NCBI GenBank assembly: GCA_036897625.1
Contig: JAYMTA010001024.1
Location: 1 to 22,311 of the forward strand
Source: Pelargonium cotyledonis
Lineage: Eukaryota > Streptophyta > Magnoliopsida > Geraniales > Geraniaceae
Direction: 5' to 3'
DNA: 22,311 nt
Part shown: piece by piece, positions 18,302 to 22,311 of the stretch
Numbering within the stretch: the first letter of the stretch is position 1
Layout: each line of letters opens with the position of its first letter
Translations under genes and position numbers: made by a program
The notes under the pieces: model-generated
What the model saw: the letters and a program-made list of their open reading frames with translations, nothing else
The model's database searches: none
What the model was told of the DNA's origin: nothing

Positions 18302-21300
18302 ATGGCCGTCTCTCTGCGATGGCGTTGCCTATGGTCGCTGCTGTTTCTGGTCCTTGTGGTTTGCGTAAGAGTCTCTTCTGCTTCGGCGACGGATCAGGAG
18401 GAGGAGCAGATTGTAAAATCCACGAGGTACATTTACGCTTCAGGTTTTGTTTCTCACTGCATTTTCAACATTGGATCGGTAGTTCAGAGACTCAAATTTT
18501 CTAGCATTGTCTTCGTTTTTTTACTTCTCTTTCTCGGCGACTCTGTTTCTGCGTGTTTGGCTCATTGATGATGTGAATTGGAAGAATAAGTCCAGATTTG
18601 GCTTCTCGAAATTGATTTACTAATCAATTCCTTTTGTTTTGTACGGTCAGTTTTGAAGCGGAGGAGCATTTGCAGAGCTTGAAGAACTCGTCAATGGCGG
18701 ATCGGTAAGCTACAGAGCTCTCTAGTCTATCTGCTTTCTCATCATCTCACTGATATTCAAATCATGACCATTCGATTCCTCGGAACGAAAATTCGAGATC
18801 GAGATATCGAAATCTGGAGCGTTAATTCTGTTGCTCTGTTTCAAAACTTGAAAGAAAAAGTTACTGTGACTTAACTACTTTCTGGACTGAGAGTCGAGTG
18901 AGAGACGGTGTGACTCTGAATTTACAAAATCACCCCTCACACACTTCATAATTAACATCTTAGCAATTTCAAGTACTGAATGTCACGAGGATAGCTCTGT
19001 AATTTCAGTGCCGTTTTGTTGAACCTTACTGGCCAATTCATGGTTCTTCTCTGCAATTTTGATTGATTAAATTGGTTGATTTTTTGTTCAGAGTGGACGA
19101 TGGTGATTGGAACGAACATGCAGTGAAAAATCCAGAGGAGGTAGCTTCCATGGTTAACATGTGAGTCTCTTTCTCTTCCAATAAGGGATTAGATATTTAG
19201 ATCCAATTTTCGAGATGCTGTGTTTGTTAGTATTTAAATTCCATTCCAATTTCTGTTTTGTTTATTGGTAATAATGTGCTAAAGAGTGTAGAGGACTCAC
19301 ATAGTGTCACATGACAAGAATAATTAAAACAAAGAAATCCACAAAAGGCCTGTTGATTGATACCTTGCACATGAACCATGTTTAACGTTTACATGTCCCT
19401 TTCAATTTTCTCGTAACCCAATTGTTCGAGGTAAAGTATAAGCACATATATTCAACTACTACTACACATTTACACGCGATGCCTATCTGTTTGTACGTTT
19501 AATCATATATTCGTATTATAAAAACCAACTTCGAGAGTTTTAGAATGACCACAAATTTTGATATTCAATAACCAAGTCAAAATTGTTGATGATCAATCAA
19601 ATAGAGATATAAATTTATGCGTTTTTGTACAACCCGTGCTTTACAAAATCCAACCAATTTGCATGTTCGAGTTTTTATTACTACGCACCTTCATGGGTCG
19701 AATTTGACAATGTTCTTATGTGCACTTAACATGTGCTAGAATTAATGTGAAAACTCATCAGAAAACACATTACTACACGCTCTTAACTCTTACCTATGCA
19801 TATTTCTTTTATGTAACTGAAGTAGCACTTCAATCATATCAATGAGTCATTTTGATCATTTACTACGTTTTATTTACCGATGATTCATAAGATGAGAAAA
19901 CACGTGCATTGTCTATGTGAAAAAAGATAAAAAAAAAAATTCCAAGCTCGAACCCTCTTTTTCAACTCATAAATTTCCAGTCTAAGGATTTGATGGTATG
20001 TAGATATGGCAAAAACACAGGCATGGGGTTTTCTACTTGTCCATCATCTTTTTTGTCACTTCCCATTTTTTTTTATTTATATGAAAAAACTACCTCCATT
20101 TGTTGCTTACATGCTTCATTTGATTGGTAATTGCATGCCACCGACCATTCCTGTTAAGCAAGAATATTTCAGAAACGAGTTTTTGTTACTTGTTGCCAAC
20201 ATTTATTAATATAATTTTTGTCATTTCTACAAAATCCCAATTTCAAGGATTTGCTGCATGATTTAGCTCTCTGGTGCTATTAATTCTCTGTATAGCAGCT
20301 CAGACATTTTATTTAATTAGTCTCTGGATTAAGAATCAATGGCCATGTTCTAAGCTCTTTGATTCCATGTTCTCTGCTGCAATCTCTTTTGTTTGCTAGC
20401 TTACCCACATGCCCATGTCCATAGATCTGTGTATCTTTGATTAATTTTCTATTCCTTTCTTGTATTTTTCTCCTCCTTATCCAGATTTTATCCCAAGGCC
20501 ACGACCTGCCTGTATGGTACTGTTGTTTTTATCCTTGTACTGCATCACATGAAAGTATCAGAAACCATGCTATTTATATCATACATATGGTAGTTGGTGT
20601 TTGAGCAAATTTTTTGTTTGTTAGGCTGCTCAACTCCTAAATTTAAACCCTTAGGTAGAATATATAAACTAGGAACTACCATATTAATTGTTTTTATAGG
20701 TTGATGTGGGACTTGTTCACACTCTCTATGACAACTCAGATTTTAAGTTGGTTGAATATATGAATCCAAATTAAAAATAGGGAGAGTCTATTCGGGTTTT
20801 ATGTATAAAATGCACGGGTTCATCTGATCCACAATTTTCTAAGAATCACCCGACCAAATATTTGATCGGGTTCATTTTATGTCCGAACCCAAAAACTTTT
20901 GAGTCAGAAATTGACTGCAAATGAAATGATTGATGTCAATCACTTTAAAGTTGATAATTTGAATTTGAGTTCAGATATTTTAAATCCAAATTAAAATGTC
21001 TCATATATAAACTCGAATCCGACCTGCAAGATACATATGTATCATACAATACATATGTATCACATTACGATACACTGTCTAAATGATATGTATTACATAG
21101 GTGTATCATAGCGATGTTAGTTCCTTTTTTTAGCGTGCGATGTGAGAAACAGTTCAAATTATGGACCTAACAAAACAAATCACTGGTCCTGGTAGGGTAG
21201 GGTAGGGTCCTTAAATTTTACTCCTTTTCTCCAGCCTGTGCCCAACCCTATGAAGCCACGATTAGCATATCTGGCTTTTAGTTTTAAGGCTTCACGGACA

Positions 21301-22311
21301 GAAAATGGGTTCATCAATGCCGCTACTACCATGAGCTCTCATTAATTGATACCCATTTTTCACTACTCTCTATGTAGAGCACAGGAGCATAGAGAGAAAG
21401 TTGGAGCCACCGACACATTTAAAGCTACCAGACAAGAATTAGCTCTCTCCCCGCCTCTCTGCACCTAATTTCCAAAACTCCCCATATTGCCATTCCCTCA
21501 TTAATTAAAACTCGTGTTGCCACGTTCCTTTTGTTGGGTCCTTCACGTTTTCAACTCTTCTACTCAATTTTTTGTTTGCACAAATTTTGCCTATTATCAA
21601 GTGTCAACGTTGATCCTTTTACTATTGTACTGTGGTTTGTTTAGATAGTTAAATATACCATAGTTTTATCATCATTGTTGATTACATTTTGGAATGTACA
21701 GTGTTTTTCATGTGAATATAACTGAGTTAAAATGAAAAATGATTTTAATATATTAACCGAAGAACATAATGTTGACACGACAGATGATAGACCGAAGCGT
21801 CAATTATTTTATATGAGAATCCACTATCTCACATGTAATTGTATATGTCCTACATGTTAAGAAATAGAGACGACAAATTTCTCTCCTCACATGACAAACT
21901 CAAAATTTTCAATATGAGAAAATAAGGGATACATTTTTTCATTTCTACTCTCAACATCAATTTGAGATGGGAATGAGAGTATCGTTCTATGCTTTGTCTT
22001 GTTCAACATGAATTTATTTATATCTGTTTCAATTTTGAGGTTAAGTATAGTAATTATGATTACATAATAGTGTGATGTTTAAAACGTCAAAACATATATT
22101 TTGATTCTATATACTTTTGTTCTCAAAATGAATGTATTTATTTCAAATTTGAGAAAGAAAAAAAATGATAAATTTATGTACGTCTTATAACAAAACTATG
22201 AAAATTAACATTTTCTTCCAAATTTGCCATCAGGGTCATTCGCAACAGCACGGAGAGGAGGAGATTAGGATACTTGTCCTGCGGCTCCGGCAACCCCATA
22301 GACGACTGCTG
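18302..22311 (+). CDS. Pectate lyase (polysaccharide lyase family 1), 5' part
   Basis: Pectate lyases cleave de-esterified homogalacturonan by calcium-dependent beta-elimination in the cell wall. Exons: 18302-18426, 18651-18704, 19092-19160 and 22234 to the window edge; all junctions are GT-AG, and the intron phases are all 2. The 108 complete codons encode a signal peptide (about residues 1-29: basic start, hydrophobic [10 protein letters not shown], then SSASA), an acidic DQEEEQ stretch, then [19 protein letters not shown] (72-80) and [18 protein letters not shown] ending in GNPIDDC (102-108). That block, normally continuing WRCD, is the conserved N-terminal signature of plant pectate lyases. 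Asn54 and Asn87 are in glycosylation sequons. The calcium-binding aspartates, catalytic arginine and beta-helix lie beyond the right edge, so activity cannot be judged. I do not assign a family member. Intron 3 is very long at 3073 bases. Confidence 0.93.
19161..22233 (+). other. Long intron 3 of the pectate lyase gene
   Basis: Phase-2 intron of 3073 bases, starting GTGAGT and ending CATCAG. Most is AT-rich. Weakly complementary segments around 19276-19300 and 19765-19795 might be ends of an old DNA transposon. GTTGATGTGGGACTTG near 20700 resembles the GTCCCACATC word frequent in plant LTR and TRIM elements. A pair of ATACATATGTAT palindromes lies at 21031-21060. A less AT-rich stretch at about 21180-21560 stands out. 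The frame at 20006-20209 is not supported as an exon. No full repeat or second gene is recognised. Confidence 0.7.
21366..21396. repeat. Perfect 9-bp stem-loop in pectate lyase intron 3
   Basis: CTCTCTATG (21366-21374) and CATAGAGAG (21388-21396) are exactly complementary around a 13-base loop. It sits in the GC-richer part of the intron. It may be a structural element or chance. Confidence 0.55.

Noticed and set aside
18088..18504. Long frame overlapping pectate lyase exon 1 in another frame
   Set aside because: It begins upstream of the TATA box and lacks a signal peptide or pectate lyase sequence; the 18302 frame carries both.
19276..19795. Possible DNA transposon in pectate lyase intron 3 from weakly complementary ends
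   Set aside because: The ends match over only about 15 of 23 bases with gaps, and no target duplication is seen.
1..22311. CRISPR array, prokaryotic operon, or a novel defence or biosynthetic system
   Set aside because: The window is an intron-rich plant locus with three known, unrelated gene families; no array, operon or unexplained protein cluster is present.

Overview
The window is nuclear DNA from a flowering plant, most likely a eudicot. It is AT-rich, the genes are split by many GT-AG introns, and the intergenic and intronic DNA carries plant-type MITEs (Stowaway- and Tourist-like), SINE-like tRNA-derived pieces and microsatellites. Nothing indicates a prokaryote, organelle or virus. 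I cannot name the species.

Three protein-coding genes are present, two of them cut by the window edges. (1) Minus strand, 1-41: the first 13 codons of a peroxisomal 3-ketoacyl-CoA thiolase (KAT2/PED1 type), recognised from its start and PTS2 targeting signal; the rest lies to the left. (2) Plus strand, coding 1612-11374: a complete 14-exon sterol 3-beta-glucosyltransferase of the UGT80A type, predicted 660 aa, transcribed divergently from the thiolase across about 1.5 kb of shared upstream DNA. (3) Plus strand, coding from 18302 past the right edge: the 5' part (3 full exons and part of a fourth) of a secreted pectate lyase of polysaccharide lyase family 1, predicted 108 complete codons in the window, with a 3.07-kb third intron.

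Layout: 1-41 thiolase start; 42-1300 divergent promoter region; 1301-1611 sterol glucosyltransferase core promoter and 5' UTR; 1612-11374 its exons and introns; 11375 to about 11525 its likely 3' UTR; about 11525-18140 a 6.6-kb AT-rich intergenic region with SINE-like elements, an 82-bp tandem repeat, an ACGT-element cluster and an imperfect hairpin; 18141-22311 the pectate lyase promoter, 5' UTR and first four exons.

The genes do not form a pathway: beta-oxidation in peroxisomes, sterol glycoside synthesis at membranes, and pectin cleavage in the cell wall. The most distinctive features are the small transposons in the glucosyltransferase introns (two copies each of two MITE families), tandem duplications in introns 11 and 13, and a 48-nt in-frame exon that encodes the HHGGAGTT nucleotide-sugar motif. 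I see no evidence for a previously undescribed system.
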